This document shows positions 16,867 through 25,086 of a DNA stretch of 64,000 bases, piece after piece. This DNA is from JBFWUW01 sp050247075 (GTDB lineage: Bacteria > Planctomycetota > Planctomycetia > Pirellulales > JBFWUW01), in contig JBFWUW010000021.1 in the NCBI GenBank assembly GCA_050247075.1, positions 1-64,000 of the forward strand. The letters run 5' to 3'. Under the pieces are notes generated by a model. That model was given only the letters and a program-made list of their open reading frames with translations. It had not been told where the DNA came from and searched no databases. Made by a program: the position numbers and the translations under genes. Numbering within the stretch: the first letter of the stretch is position 1; each line of letters opens with the position of its first letter.

Positions 16867-19144
16867 ATTCGCCCGCCAACTCTTTGGTATTGCGGACGAG
16901 TTGCAAGAAGCTGGCGCGGTAACCGTGCTTGTCCTCGCCCAGGCCCCCTTGGGCGATCTCTAGCACCGCGTCGAGCGAGGTCTCTCCGCGGAACCGTGAT
17001 CCGCGGAGGATCATGGCGTAAGAGGCCACGGCGGCAGCAAACTGGAAGTCGGCCGAGGCCTGGCCAAAGTCGCGGCCTTCGTCCTTGACCGCAAAGACCT
17101 GCGGATCATGGCTGACCTCGGCATCGGGGTCTTTGTAGCGAATCTTCAGCGACAGCAATTCACCTGCGGCCGCTTCGGCTGTCAACTCATGCGGCTTTTG
17201 ATAACGCAATGGGTCGGCCTGGCGGACTGGCTCGGCCGGATGAGCCGCGGCATCGACGGGGATGACCTCGTACAAGGCGGTCACGGTGTGGCCCTCCCCG
17301 ATCTCGCCGGCGTCCTTTTTGTCGTCGTTGAAGTCCTCGGCCGCCAAGATGCGGTTTTCGTAACCGACCAGCCGATAGGCCGCCACCCGCGCCGGGTTGA
17401 ACTCGATCTGCAACTTGACATCCTTGGCGATCGTCACCAGTGTCCCGCCCAACTCATCGACCAACATCTTGCGGGATTCTTCCTCGCTGTCGATGTAGCC
17501 GTAGTTGCCGTTCCCCTTGTCGGCCAGTTTTTCCAGCATGTCGTCGTTGTGGTTTCCCATGCCAAAGCCTAGTACGGTCAAAAACACGCCGGTCTTGGCC
17601 TTTTCCACGATCAGCCGCTCCAGGTCACCGGTGCTGGTGGTGCCGACGTTGAAATCGCCGTCGGTGCAAAGGATGACTCGGTTGGTCCCCCCCTTGATGA
17701 AATTGGCCGTGGCCGTGTCGTAAGCCAGTTGAATGCCCGACGCGCCGTTGGTCGAGCCACCCGCCCGCAGGCTGTCGAGCGAGGAAACGATCGTCTCGCG
17801 GTGCGTCCCCAAAGTGCTGGGCAGCACCAACCCGCTCGCGCCGGCATAGACGGCGATCGCCACGCGGTCGTTCTCGCCCAGTTGCTCGACCAGCATCCGC
17901 ATGGCCCGGCGGACGCGCGGCAGCTTGTCCTCCGACTCCATCGAACCCGACACGTCGAGCAGAAAGACCAGGTTGCTGGTCGGCCGTTGGTCGCGGGCGA
18001 TGTCGCGGCCTTTCAGCCCCACGCGTACCAGCCGATGGGCCGGCCGCCAGGGACAAGCGGCGACTTCAATGGCGGCGGCAAACGGCTTACCGTCAGCCGG
18101 CGGAGCGTAGCCGTAAGAAAAGTAATTCACGAACTCCTCGATCCGCACGGCGTCGGGCGGCGGCAGCATGCGGTTCTGCTCGATATACCGCCGCGACTTG
18201 GCGTAAGAGGCCGTATCGACGTCGATGGAAAAGGTCGAAAGAGGGTTCTCCTTGACTTGCAGGAACTCATTCTCGACGATGCGGCTGTAGCGGTCGCCCC
18301 CCTCGCCCGGTCCGCGGCCTTCGCCGTCGCCAGGTTTGGATTCCTGGAGACCGAGCCGCGCCTCTTCCTCCTCGGTGATGATGATGCGCGGCGTAACCGC
18401 GAGCGCGACGGGAGCGGAGCCTCCTGCCTTGGCCAAATCTTCTTTCTTACCAAGGCCACGTTGCTCGCCACTGGCGGACTGGTCGTTTGGCTTCGTCTCG
18501 AGCGCGGCGGTGAAACGCCTCGCCCCGGAGGCCTCGGTTTCGCTCTTTAACTTCGAACTGCCGGCACGGTTCGATAAGTCGTTCCAATCCTTGGGGAACT
18601 GCATCGCCGAGTCTGGGAAAGCAGGGGTGCTGCTCTCTTCGTCCGGGGCCAGCGATGTGACGTAATTGGCGCCCCTTGGCGACTTTGCTTGTTCAAATTC
18701 CGCAGTTGTACCGCGGAAGGCCTTTGGATCGACCGGTGCCGTGCTGGCGTCTTGCCGCGAAGGAGCAGACTCGGCAGCCGGCTGACTTTCGAAGTCGCCG
18801 CCAGGTTGTTTCCCACGCACGGATAACCGAGCGTGGCCATTCGATCGTGCCAATTTAGAATCGCGATCCGCGAGCGAGGCATTTTGCCAGGCAACTTGCC
18901 GCTCGTGCGTGAAGTACATCGCCGTGGCACCCGCCCCAAGGCCCGCCGCCAGCAACAGGCTGGCGGCCAGGGCCAGGCGGGGCCGTCTCCAGACCGTTCG
19001 CGGGCGGTCTTGCGCTGCGGCCACAATCTTCTCGACGAGGTCGGGTGGACGCTGGCCCGCCAAGGCCTCGCCCAACGCCTGGTCCGTCAGCCGGTCATGC
19101 AGTTCGTCACGAATATCGTCGGGAGTATGGGAAGATTCGTTCAT
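16865..19144 (-). CDS. VWA-domain membrane protein (YfbK/DUF3520 type)
   Basis: A single-pass membrane protein of 759 residues. The N-terminal 50 residues are cytoplasmic-looking and helical. One transmembrane segment follows (ALAASLLLAAGLGAGATAMY), then a long low-complexity linker. A VWA N-terminal region (RIEEFVNYFSYGY) leads to a von Willebrand A domain whose metal site starts with DVSGSM near residue 398. The C-terminal segment resembles DUF3520. ATG 19144 was chosen over 19186 because the extra 14 residues carry no domain. The gene lies 200 bases after an ECF sigma gene on the same strand, so its N-terminus may act as the anti-sigma partner; this is inferred from position. Confidence 0.88.
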   Translation of the reverse strand: MNESSHTPDDIRDELHDRLTDQALGEALAGQRPPDLVEKIVAAAQDRPRTVWRRPRLALAASLLLAAGLGAGATAMYFTHERQVAWQNASLADRDSKLARSNGHARLSVRGKQPGGDFESQPAAESAPSRQDASTAPVDPKAFRGTTAEFEQAKSPRGANYVTSLAPDEESSTPAFPDSAMQFPKDWNDLSNRAGSSKLKSETEASGARRFTAALETKPNDQSASGEQRGLGKKEDLAKAGGSAPVALAVTPRIIITEEEEARLGLQESKPGDGEGRGPGEGGDRYSRIVENEFLQVKENPLSTFSIDVDTASYAKSRRYIEQNRMLPPPDAVRIEEFVNYFSYGYAPPADGKPFAAAIEVAACPWRPAHRLVRVGLKGRDIARDQRPTSNLVFLLDVSGSMESEDKLPRVRRAMRMLVEQLGENDRVAIAVYAGASGLVLPSTLGTHRETIVSSLDSLRAGGSTNGASGIQLAYDTATANFIKGGTNRVILCTDGDFNVGTTSTGDLERLIVEKAKTGVFLTVLGFGMGNHNDDMLEKLADKGNGNYGYIDSEEESRKMLVDELGGTLVTIAKDVKLQIEFNPARVAAYRLVGYENRILAAEDFNDDKKDAGEIGEGHTVTALYEVIPVDAAAHPAEPVRQADPLRYQKPHELTAEAAAGELLSLKIRYKDPDAEVSHDPQVFAVKDEGRDFGQASADFQFAAAVASYAMILRGSRFRGETSLDAVLEIAQGGLGEDKHGYRASFLQLVRNTKELAGE

Positions 19145-19190
19145 GGTTTTGCCGTTGGGTTGAGAGTACGAAAGTGAAATACCCACCGGC

Positions 19191-19302
19191 TGCCACCAGC
19201 GTTAGCTGGTGGCAGCAAGTGAATTTGCATGTCGTCAGGCCGGGTTTACCGAGCGGCAAAGACAGTATTTCTTGGCTTGAATCCACCAGCTAAAGCTGGT
19301 GG
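19191..19302. repeat. Two CCACCAGC/GCTGGTGG palindromes
   Basis: Bases 19191-19214 (TGCCACCAGC, GTTA, GCTGGTGGCA) and 19283-19302 (CCACCAGCTA, AAGCTGGTGG) are near-perfect palindromes about 70 bases apart. They lie between the ECF sigma gene stop and the VWA gene start, in the presumed transcript joining the two. Each could fold as an RNA hairpin and lower expression of the downstream gene relative to the sigma factor. Confidence 0.7.
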
Positions 19303-19344
19303 CGGGCCGGCTCGACCTTGCCGGGCTGGTGATCGTTCGCCGGT

Positions 19345-19875
19345 TCATTCGTCGATCCGCTTCTCCACGCATTTGCGCAATAGCTCCCGGGCGCGGCGGA
19401 GGAGCGATTTCACCCCTTCTTCCGTCATTTCGAGCGCGGCGGCGACTTCCGCCCGCGATTGGTCGTCGTGGTAGAACCGTTCAATGGCTTGCTTGGCGCG
19501 GCCCTCCAAGGTCTCCACGCATTGACGCAAGGCGTCCAGGTATTCCTCGCCGCCGTCGTCGCGGGCAAACCGTCGCCAGACCTCTTCCACCAGTTCCGGG
19601 TGATCGCTAACAGCCTGGGCCGCCGTGCGGCGATGGGTTCGCCGCACATCCATCAGGTACAAATTGCGGGCCACGGTACGCAAATAAGCCGCCGTTTCTG
19701 GCGTCGAGCGTTCGTCGAAGCCCTTGCGATGGACCGCCAGAAAGGCTTCTTGGGTAAGGTCGTCGGCCAGAGGCTCGTCGGCCCCCAGAAACCGCAAGTA
19801 CCGCCACACGCCCGCCTGGTGTGTTTTCACCAGTTCCGCCAGATCGCCGGGTCGCATCATGATTGCCGTCGCCAT
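19345..19875 (-). CDS. ECF-type RNA polymerase sigma factor
   Basis: A 176-residue sigma-70 family regulator of ECF size. Region 2 includes RYLRFLGADEPLADDLTQEA, with the usual DD(L)(T/V)QE core. Region 4 is a helix-turn-helix near 130-170 (RAEVAAALEMTEEGVKSLLR) that would read the -35 element. No region 3 or extra domain is present. The VWA membrane protein gene lies downstream on the same strand with a 200-base hairpin-bearing spacer, an arrangement typical of a sigma factor and its membrane control protein. Confidence 0.93.
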   Translation of the reverse strand: MATAIMMRPGDLAELVKTHQAGVWRYLRFLGADEPLADDLTQEAFLAVHRKGFDERSTPETAAYLRTVARNLYLMDVRRTHRRTAAQAVSDHPELVEEVWRRFARDDGGEEYLDALRQCVETLEGRAKQAIERFYHDDQSRAEVAAALEMTEEGVKSLLRRARELLRKCVEKRIDE

Positions 19876-19953
19876 GCCCTTATAGTGCCAGGGTTGTGGA
19901 AAAGGGGGCGGGGGGCAATTTTTTATTTTCGATTTTGGATTGGAAGGGGCGTA

Positions 19954-20066
19954 GCCGTCAGCGGAGAGGCTGTCAGCTATCAGCTTATTCGTGGATGCAT
20001 TGATTTGGATGGTTGCATCACCGTTTGTGCTGATTGCTGAAGGCTGATAGCCTCTCCGCTGACGGC
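19954..20066. repeat. Inverted pair of repeat B overlapping a gene end
   Basis: Bases 19954-19986 (GCCGTCAGCGGAGAGGCTGT and on) and 20029-20066 (ending TAGCCTCTCCGCTGACGGC) are opposed copies separated by 42 bases. The right copy encodes the last residues of the DUF4129 protein (PSAERLSAFSNQ). A TTTTCGATTTTGGATTGG fragment lies just before the left copy and recurs at about 22063-22094 upstream of the same gene. Confidence 0.8.
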
Positions 20067-22063
20067 ATTTCCGAAACTCCCAACTTTCCCCATAACTGGC
20101 TTATGGTTGCTAAAGAGGCATCAGGCGTTAGTTTGGCTCCGCCATAGACGACGTGCGAGGTCAGTTTGGCGAGCTCCTTGGCCTCGGCCGCCAGGTGCGG
20201 GTGTGATCGCCCTAGTTCCGCCGCGAACTCCAGCGGCGTGGAATGCGGACGGCGGGGCGAGCCATGCTCTTCCGCCCAGGCTTGCAATGCCTCGAACGTG
20301 TAGCAAACCAATTGGTTGGGCGAATACCGCGACGCCATGCCGCTGGCGAACGGGTTGGCGTAAGCCGCAAACGGATGCCGCGGGCGATGATCCCCTTCCG
20401 TGGCGGCGGTAGCTTCAACTTCCGGCCCTTCACCGCCAAACAACCGGTTCCATAACGCCCGCAGGGCCGCGAGCATTTCACGAAAGTATTGGCGGATGGT
20501 CGTCCAATACATGCGGATGAAATAGAACGCCGCCACGGCCAGCCCGATATTGAGTGCCCAGCGAAACAGCATCGTCAAACCGCTCCCCAAGTCAGGCAAT
20601 TGAAACCGCGGCGCAGCCGGTTGTTGCGGCTGTTGCGGTTGAGAAGGGGGCGGGGGGGGATTGTTGGAAGCGGAGGGATTTTGCGTGTTGCCGGGCGACG
20701 AGTTAGGCGGATTGGCGGTAGGAGGCTGGTCCGCGGGCGGTTGGCCCGGCGGCTGTTGCGGGCTGCTGTTGGCGGCGGGCTTTTCGCCCGGGGGATTTTG
20801 ATCGCTGTTGGGCTGCTGTGGGGGTGACTGACCCATCGGCTGCTGGCCAGCGGATGAATCGCCCGTTGGTGATTTGCCCGGCGGTTGCCCCCCCTCCTTG
20901 TCACCCGCCGCTGGTTGTTCGCCTTTTTGTCCTTTTTGTCCTTGCTGGCCTTCTGTTCCCTGCTGCCCTTTGTCGCCGCCACTATTGCCGCTGCCGCCAC
21001 TTCCCTGATCTCCGCTGCCGCTCTGGCCCGGCTGACCGCCGTTGCCCGGTTTTCCCTGGCTGGGGTTGGCTCCGTTGTCGCCGGTGGTCGGCTGGTCGGG
21101 CCGGGACTCGTTCGAGGCCGCCCCTTCTCCCTGGCCTGGGTTGTCTTTCAGCGGACTGAAGCGGTTGGCGTTGGGCCGCGGGCTTCCGTCGCTGCCGCTG
21201 AAGCTCGACAGGGCATACTCGGCGTTGGGCCGGGGAATGATCATGGCCGCCACCAGCAAGGCCACGGCCAGCCCACCCCCCACGGCCAGCCAGGTGCCGG
21301 CGATGGCCGCGGGCATTTCCAGTTTTCGCTGCCTCAAATAGCGCCGCAGGCCGAGAAAGCTGGTGGTCATCAGCAGCCCCAAGCCGCTGGCCAGATAGAC
21401 CAACACCAGCTTAAAGACATACTGCCGCTGCTCGACCGCCCCGGCCGGCATGAAAGCCTGCCCGATGCCAAACATGGGCAAGGCGGCCAGCGAAAAGTAA
21501 ACCGCCCACAATCCGGGCGCGTGCTTCTCCCGCCGACGCTTCCGCCATTCTTGAAACCGCTGCCAAGGGCTGCTCGACGGGCTTTCATCCGCGTTCGCCG
21601 TGCTTCCCTGGCGTTTTTCATCTTGGGAAGCGTTTGCGGCGTCGGCATCCAACCCCACCACTTCCAGCAACCCTTGGCCCGATGCATCAACACGCTCGTC
21701 GATAAACGTGCTGTCCCAAGTCAATTGGTGGGCCGCCCACCAGACGACCCCCAGGACCAGCGCCGTCGGCGGCAGCGAAAAGCCAAACCGGCCCAACACT
21801 AGCAACATGGCCACCGCCAGCGGGGCTGCAAACAGGCCGGCCCGCTCGACCCCTTCCTCCATCGAGATGCGGGCGATGAGCACAATCGCCACGGAATAGC
21901 AAAACACCACCCACGTCGCCCGCCCCTCACCCCCTTGCTGCCCCATCATGACTTCAACGAGAAAAAACATCAAACTACTGACCATGGCGATAATCAGTGC
22001 CGGGCTGATCGCCAAGACCATGTAGTCGGAAAGAGTTTTGTCGAGACGACGGGAGCGGGGCAT
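20018..22063 (-). CDS. Membrane protein with C-terminal DUF4129-like domain
   Basis: A 681-residue polytopic protein. Hydrophobic segments occur near residues 18-40, 50-65, 75-110, 195-245 and 262-285, and one more near 490-510. Between about 300 and 470 lies an extreme low-complexity linker of Gly, Gln, Pro, Asn and Ser. The C-terminal 100 residues resemble DUF4129 (SPNQLVCYTFEALQAWAEEH, then STPLEFAAEL), a domain often found on transglutaminase-like membrane proteins or their partners. No transglutaminase triad is seen here. The final residues (PSAERLSAFSNQHKR) come from a dispersed repeat. Confidence 0.85.
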   Translation of the reverse strand: MPRSRRLDKTLSDYMVLAISPALIIAMVSSLMFFLVEVMMGQQGGEGRATWVVFCYSVAIVLIARISMEEGVERAGLFAAPLAVAMLLVLGRFGFSLPPTALVLGVVWWAAHQLTWDSTFIDERVDASGQGLLEVVGLDADAANASQDEKRQGSTANADESPSSSPWQRFQEWRKRRREKHAPGLWAVYFSLAALPMFGIGQAFMPAGAVEQRQYVFKLVLVYLASGLGLLMTTSFLGLRRYLRQRKLEMPAAIAGTWLAVGGGLAVALLVAAMIIPRPNAEYALSSFSGSDGSPRPNANRFSPLKDNPGQGEGAASNESRPDQPTTGDNGANPSQGKPGNGGQPGQSGSGDQGSGGSGNSGGDKGQQGTEGQQGQKGQKGEQPAAGDKEGGQPPGKSPTGDSSAGQQPMGQSPPQQPNSDQNPPGEKPAANSSPQQPPGQPPADQPPTANPPNSSPGNTQNPSASNNPPPPPSQPQQPQQPAAPRFQLPDLGSGLTMLFRWALNIGLAVAAFYFIRMYWTTIRQYFREMLAALRALWNRLFGGEGPEVEATAATEGDHRPRHPFAAYANPFASGMASRYSPNQLVCYTFEALQAWAEEHGSPRRPHSTPLEFAAELGRSHPHLAAEAKELAKLTSHVVYGGAKLTPDASLATISQLWGKLGVSEMPSAERLSAFSNQHKR

Positions 22064-22166
22064 TTTCGATTTTCGATTTTTGATCTTGGATTGGTGAATG
22101 CAATATTCTCGAAGTTGGAGTCGCTACTATTATTTCAATCTAGAATCAGGAATCGAGATTCCAAAA

Positions 22167-23129
22167 TCATTTCTGGGCTCGTTCGAGCCGGTCCATCATC
22201 GCTCGGCCCAGGCCGGTGCGGGGGAGAGCTTGCGCGTGGATGGCTTGAAGGTTCGCGCTGTCGAGACGGTGCAGCGCGGCAAACAGGTTGGTGGCGGCTT
22301 CGGCCAGGTCGCCATCGTCGGAGAGAGAGACGGCAGCGGCAAAGCGGTGCGCATCGGGCGACGGGCGAAGGGTTAACAAGCCAAGTTTTTGACCGGGCGA
22401 GACTTGGGGTGGGTGTTCGTCGAAGATGACAAGCGGTGTCCGCGGGGCGTAATGGGTGGCGAGTTGGCCCGGCGCGGTTGGTTGTTCGGTCGAGCCGGTC
22501 ACGACGATAATGGACGGAAGGACCGATTGCAGTTGCTCGAGCGACACGCCACCGGGGCGCAGCAGCTTAGGTGTATCGCCGCTGAGGTCGATGATAGTCG
22601 ATTCGACCCCCACGGCGCACGGCCCGCCATCCAGGATGAAATCGGCGCGGCCACCCAATTGATCGGCCACATGCTCCGCCGTGGTAGGGCTCAGCCGGCC
22701 AAACAGGTTGGCGCTAGGTGCCGCCACCGGGCATCCGGCCAGCCGGATCAACTCCAATGCCACCGGATGGCTTGGCATCCGCACCGCCACCGTAGGCAAG
22801 CCCGACGTGACGATATCGGGAACTCCTTCGGCACTCTTCCTCAGCACCATCGTCAAGGGCCCAGGCCAGAAGCGTTTCGCCAGCAGCCGGGCGGCATCAC
22901 CCAGTCCGGTTGTCAGTTGTTCGACCATGTCCCCATCGGCCACATGCACGATCAGCGGGTCGAAGAATGGCCGCTCCTTGGCCGCGAAAATACCGGCGCA
23001 GGCCACGGGGTCGAGCGCATTCGCCCCCAGGCCATAGACGGTTTCGGTCGGCAGCGCCACCAACCCGCCCGATCGCAGCACCTTGGCGGCGGCGGCAATG
23101 TTTTCGGGCGTGGCGAGACGAATGGGCAT
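22167..23129 (-). CDS. tsaC: L-threonylcarbamoyladenylate synthase (TsaC/Sua5 family)
   Basis: Uses threonine, bicarbonate and ATP to make threonylcarbamoyl-AMP for the t6A37 modification of ANN-decoding tRNAs. The YrdC domain is clear: LRSGGLVALPTETVYGLGAN, then ERPFFDPLIVHVAD and FWPGPLTMVLRKS, with VAVRMPSHPVAL and PSANLFGRLSPT. The roughly 120-residue extension beyond the YrdC domain (ITHYAPRTPL-like block, here LATHYAPRTPLVIFDE) makes this the longer Sua5 form. ATG 23129 is preferred because the family starts just before this point; an upstream ATG at 23207 would translate a dispersed repeat. Confidence 0.93.
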   Translation of the reverse strand: MPIRLATPENIAAAAKVLRSGGLVALPTETVYGLGANALDPVACAGIFAAKERPFFDPLIVHVADGDMVEQLTTGLGDAARLLAKRFWPGPLTMVLRKSAEGVPDIVTSGLPTVAVRMPSHPVALELIRLAGCPVAAPSANLFGRLSPTTAEHVADQLGGRADFILDGGPCAVGVESTIIDLSGDTPKLLRPGGVSLEQLQSVLPSIIVVTGSTEQPTAPGQLATHYAPRTPLVIFDEHPPQVSPGQKLGLLTLRPSPDAHRFAAAVSLSDDGDLAEAATNLFAALHRLDSANLQAIHAQALPRTGLGRAMMDRLERAQK

Positions 23130-23153
23130 GAGGGGAAGACCAACAACCAAATT

Positions 23154-23213
23154 GTAGGAGGCGTTTCCAAGGCCAATCGTTTCTTGTGGAATCGCCCCCA
23201 TCGGCAACGCCCA
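23154..23213. repeat. Degenerate repeat A copies upstream of tsaC
   Basis: GTAGGAGGCGTTTCCAAGGC at 23154-23173 matches the left arm of repeat A with changes in the centre. GTGGAATCGCCCCCATCGGC at 23186-23205 looks like a second degraded piece. They fill the gap between nnrE and tsaC and can mislead start calling of tsaC. Confidence 0.5.
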
Positions 23214-23912
23214 TCAATCTTCGACTGGCACTTCTCCGACCGATCCAGAAATTTCCGCCAACAGTCGTCGCGGCACGCCGATGTCGATCACATAAACCTG
23301 CCCAGTGTACTCCGCCGCGCCGGGCACCAGAAACCCAGGCTTGTAGCCCACGAACGTGCAGGTGTGCCTGGCCCGAATGGTGTGCGCGGCCGCTATGCCG
23401 CTATCGCAGTCGAGCCCGCTAGGCAAATCAACCGCTACGATGGGCCGCCCGCTAGCGTTGAGTTGCCCGATTACCTGCGCATAGGGCGGTCGCGGCTCGC
23501 CGGTTGCGCCAGTGCCAAGCAAGGCATCGACCACCCAGGCCGCGTTAGTAAGTTCCGCCGCCAACCGGTCGTGCTCGGCCCGCGGCCCGCACACCGTTAG
23601 CGGCAACCCTGCCCGTTGCACGATACGGCAATTTATGGCCGCATCTCCGGCCAGTTCGTCCGGGTCAGCCCACAGCAGCATCCGCACGGATATCCCACGC
23701 AAGTCCAGGTGCCGAGCGATGACGAAACCATCGCCGCCATTGTTGCCTTTGCCGCAACAGACCAACACGGGGCCCGCGCAACCCAGTTCAAGCATCTTTT
23801 CGACCACGCCACGGCCAGCGTTTTCCATCAAGATCACGCCCGGCAAGCCATACCGCTCGATGGCCAGACAATCAACCTGGCGGCACTGCTGACGGGTATA
23901 AACGTCTGTCAT
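23214..23912 (-). CDS. nnrE: NAD(P)H-hydrate epimerase
   Basis: Repairs hydrated nicotinamide cofactors by epimerising R- to S-NAD(P)HX. The 232-residue product is a stand-alone YjeF_N domain, not fused to the dehydratase. Visible motifs are LPGVILMENAGRGVVE near 23-38, the phosphate loop CGKGNNGGDGFV near 53-64, and the later VDALLGTG and VDLPSGLDCDSG blocks. It is the first gene of a minus-strand run leading into tsaC. The partner dehydratase NnrD is not in the window. Confidence 0.94.
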   Translation of the reverse strand: MTDVYTRQQCRQVDCLAIERYGLPGVILMENAGRGVVEKMLELGCAGPVLVCCGKGNNGGDGFVIARHLDLRGISVRMLLWADPDELAGDAAINCRIVQRAGLPLTVCGPRAEHDRLAAELTNAAWVVDALLGTGATGEPRPPYAQVIGQLNASGRPIVAVDLPSGLDCDSGIAAAHTIRARHTCTFVGYKPGFLVPGAAEYTGQVYVIDIGVPRRLLAEISGSVGEVPVED

Positions 23913-23972
23913 TTGGCGATTAGGGCGTGCGGCAAACTGTGCAAAGACGGCAATTTGAGCGATGTTTTGCAG

Positions 23973-24001
23973 TTGTCGCCCCGTTCAACCCCAATTATCA
24001 T
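23973..24001 (+). promoter_or_regulatory. Candidate sigma-70 promoter for the FabZ-ACP-FabZ-FabF block
   Basis: TTGTCG at 23973-23978 and TATCAT at 23996-24001 are spaced by 17 bases. The site lies 58 bases before the first FabZ start and between divergent genes. Identified by eye; one such match is expected by chance now and then. Confidence 0.4.
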
Positions 24002-24058
24002 ACCAACTTGGTTTTTGGGCCGACGATAGCCCCCCGACGTGGTGGACAGAGTGACGGT

Positions 24059-24547
24059 ATGCGATTTTCGCTGATCGATCGGGTGGTCGAGCTACAACCG
24101 GGTTCTCGAATTACCGCGCTGAAGTCGTTGTCTTTAGCCGAGGAATATCTGGCGGACCATTTTCCCCGAGCTCCGGTGATACCGGGCGTTTTAATGCTGG
24201 AAGGCCTGACGCAGGCCGCGGCTTGGCTGATCCGGTCCAGCGAGAACTTTGCCCACAGCATGGTTGTGCTCAAGGAGATTCGGGCGGTCAAATTCGCCAA
24301 TTTCGTCGAGCCTGGGCAAACCATGCGGATCACGGCTGAAATTACCGGCCAGACCGAACACGAAACAAAACTGAAGGCCCAGGGGGCCGTGGGCGAAAAT
24401 GTCACTGTCTCAGCCAAACTGGTCCTCACCCGCTACAATCTGGCCGATACAGTGCCCGATCGCGCCGTGAATGATGCTTATATGGTGGAAAAGCTGCGAG
24501 AATTGTTCGCCATTCTTTATCGGCCCGAGGTCGCGGCCGCGAGCTAA
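24059..24547 (+). CDS. 3-hydroxyacyl-ACP dehydratase, FabZ-like (first copy)
   Basis: Hot-dog-fold dehydratase converting 3-hydroxyacyl-ACP to trans-2-enoyl-ACP. The active-site pair is present: His34 in LADHFPRAPVIPG and Glu48 in LMLEGLTQAA. ATG 24059 gives a 162-residue protein beginning MRFSLIDRV, a typical FabZ N-terminus; an upstream in-frame ATG at 23927 would add 44 residues with no family character. It opens a four-gene block in which a second FabZ has the same residues at identical positions. Two dehydratases in one block may mean different chain-length preferences. Confidence 0.9.
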   Translation: MRFSLIDRVVELQPGSRITALKSLSLAEEYLADHFPRAPVIPGVLMLEGLTQAAAWLIRSSENFAHSMVVLKEIRAVKFANFVEPGQTMRITAEITGQTEHETKLKAQGAVGENVTVSAKLVLTRYNLADTVPDRAVNDAYMVEKLRELFAILYRPEVAAAS

Positions 24548-24667
24548 AATAGTGTTCCTGACTTAATTGTAGGTGCCCATCGCTGGCGGAGAACCCCGGT
24601 AATCCATCGTACCAGCCCAACGAAGATTTGTTGCAAATGCCCCTGAATTGCCTTGAGGAGATCAGAA

Positions 24668-25057
24668 ATGCCGTCGAGTGATGAAGTTTTCGGAAAGATC
24701 CAGACCGCCTTGGTGGACGCCTTGGGTGTCGATGAGGAAGAAGTCACGCCGGAAGCCACCCTAACCGGCGACCTGGGAGCCGAGTCGATCGACTTTCTCG
24801 ACATCGTGTTTCGGCTGGAAAAGTCGTTCAACATCAAGATTCCGCGTGGCGAGCTGTTTCCCGAGAGCGTGCTGACCGACCCTAACTTCGTACAGGATGG
24901 CAAAGTAACCGAGGCGGGCATCGCCGAACTGCGCAAGCGGATGCCGTTTGCCAATCTCGACACGTTCGCCGCCAATCCCAACGTCAAGGAGTTTGGCAAG
25001 CTGTTCACCGTCGACATGATTTGCAAGTATGTCGAAAGCAAGGTGAACGCGGGTTAG
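24668..25057 (+). CDS. Acyl carrier protein with enlarged C-terminal half
   Basis: Carries acyl chains on a 4'-phosphopantetheine arm. The attachment site is Ser40 in GDLGAESIDFLDIVF. Start at ATG 24668 is supported by a good ribosome binding site (GAGGAG) ten bases upstream. At 129 residues it is about 50 longer than a standard ACP: after helix II, a segment from about 58 to 113 (GELFPESV through NVKEFGKLF) is inserted before the last helix (TVDMICKYVESK). The acidic character is that of an ACP. It sits between two FabZ-like genes, which suggests a dedicated carrier rather than the housekeeping one. Confidence 0.9.
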   Translation: MPSSDEVFGKIQTALVDALGVDEEEVTPEATLTGDLGAESIDFLDIVFRLEKSFNIKIPRGELFPESVLTDPNFVQDGKVTEAGIAELRKRMPFANLDTFAANPNVKEFGKLFTVDMICKYVESKVNAG

Positions 25058-25086
25058 GGCTATTTTCAACAGGATCACGATTTCGC

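Noticed and set aside
22389..23600. Plus-strand frame of 403 codons over tsaC and nnrE
   Set aside because: Antisense shadow of two recognised enzymes.
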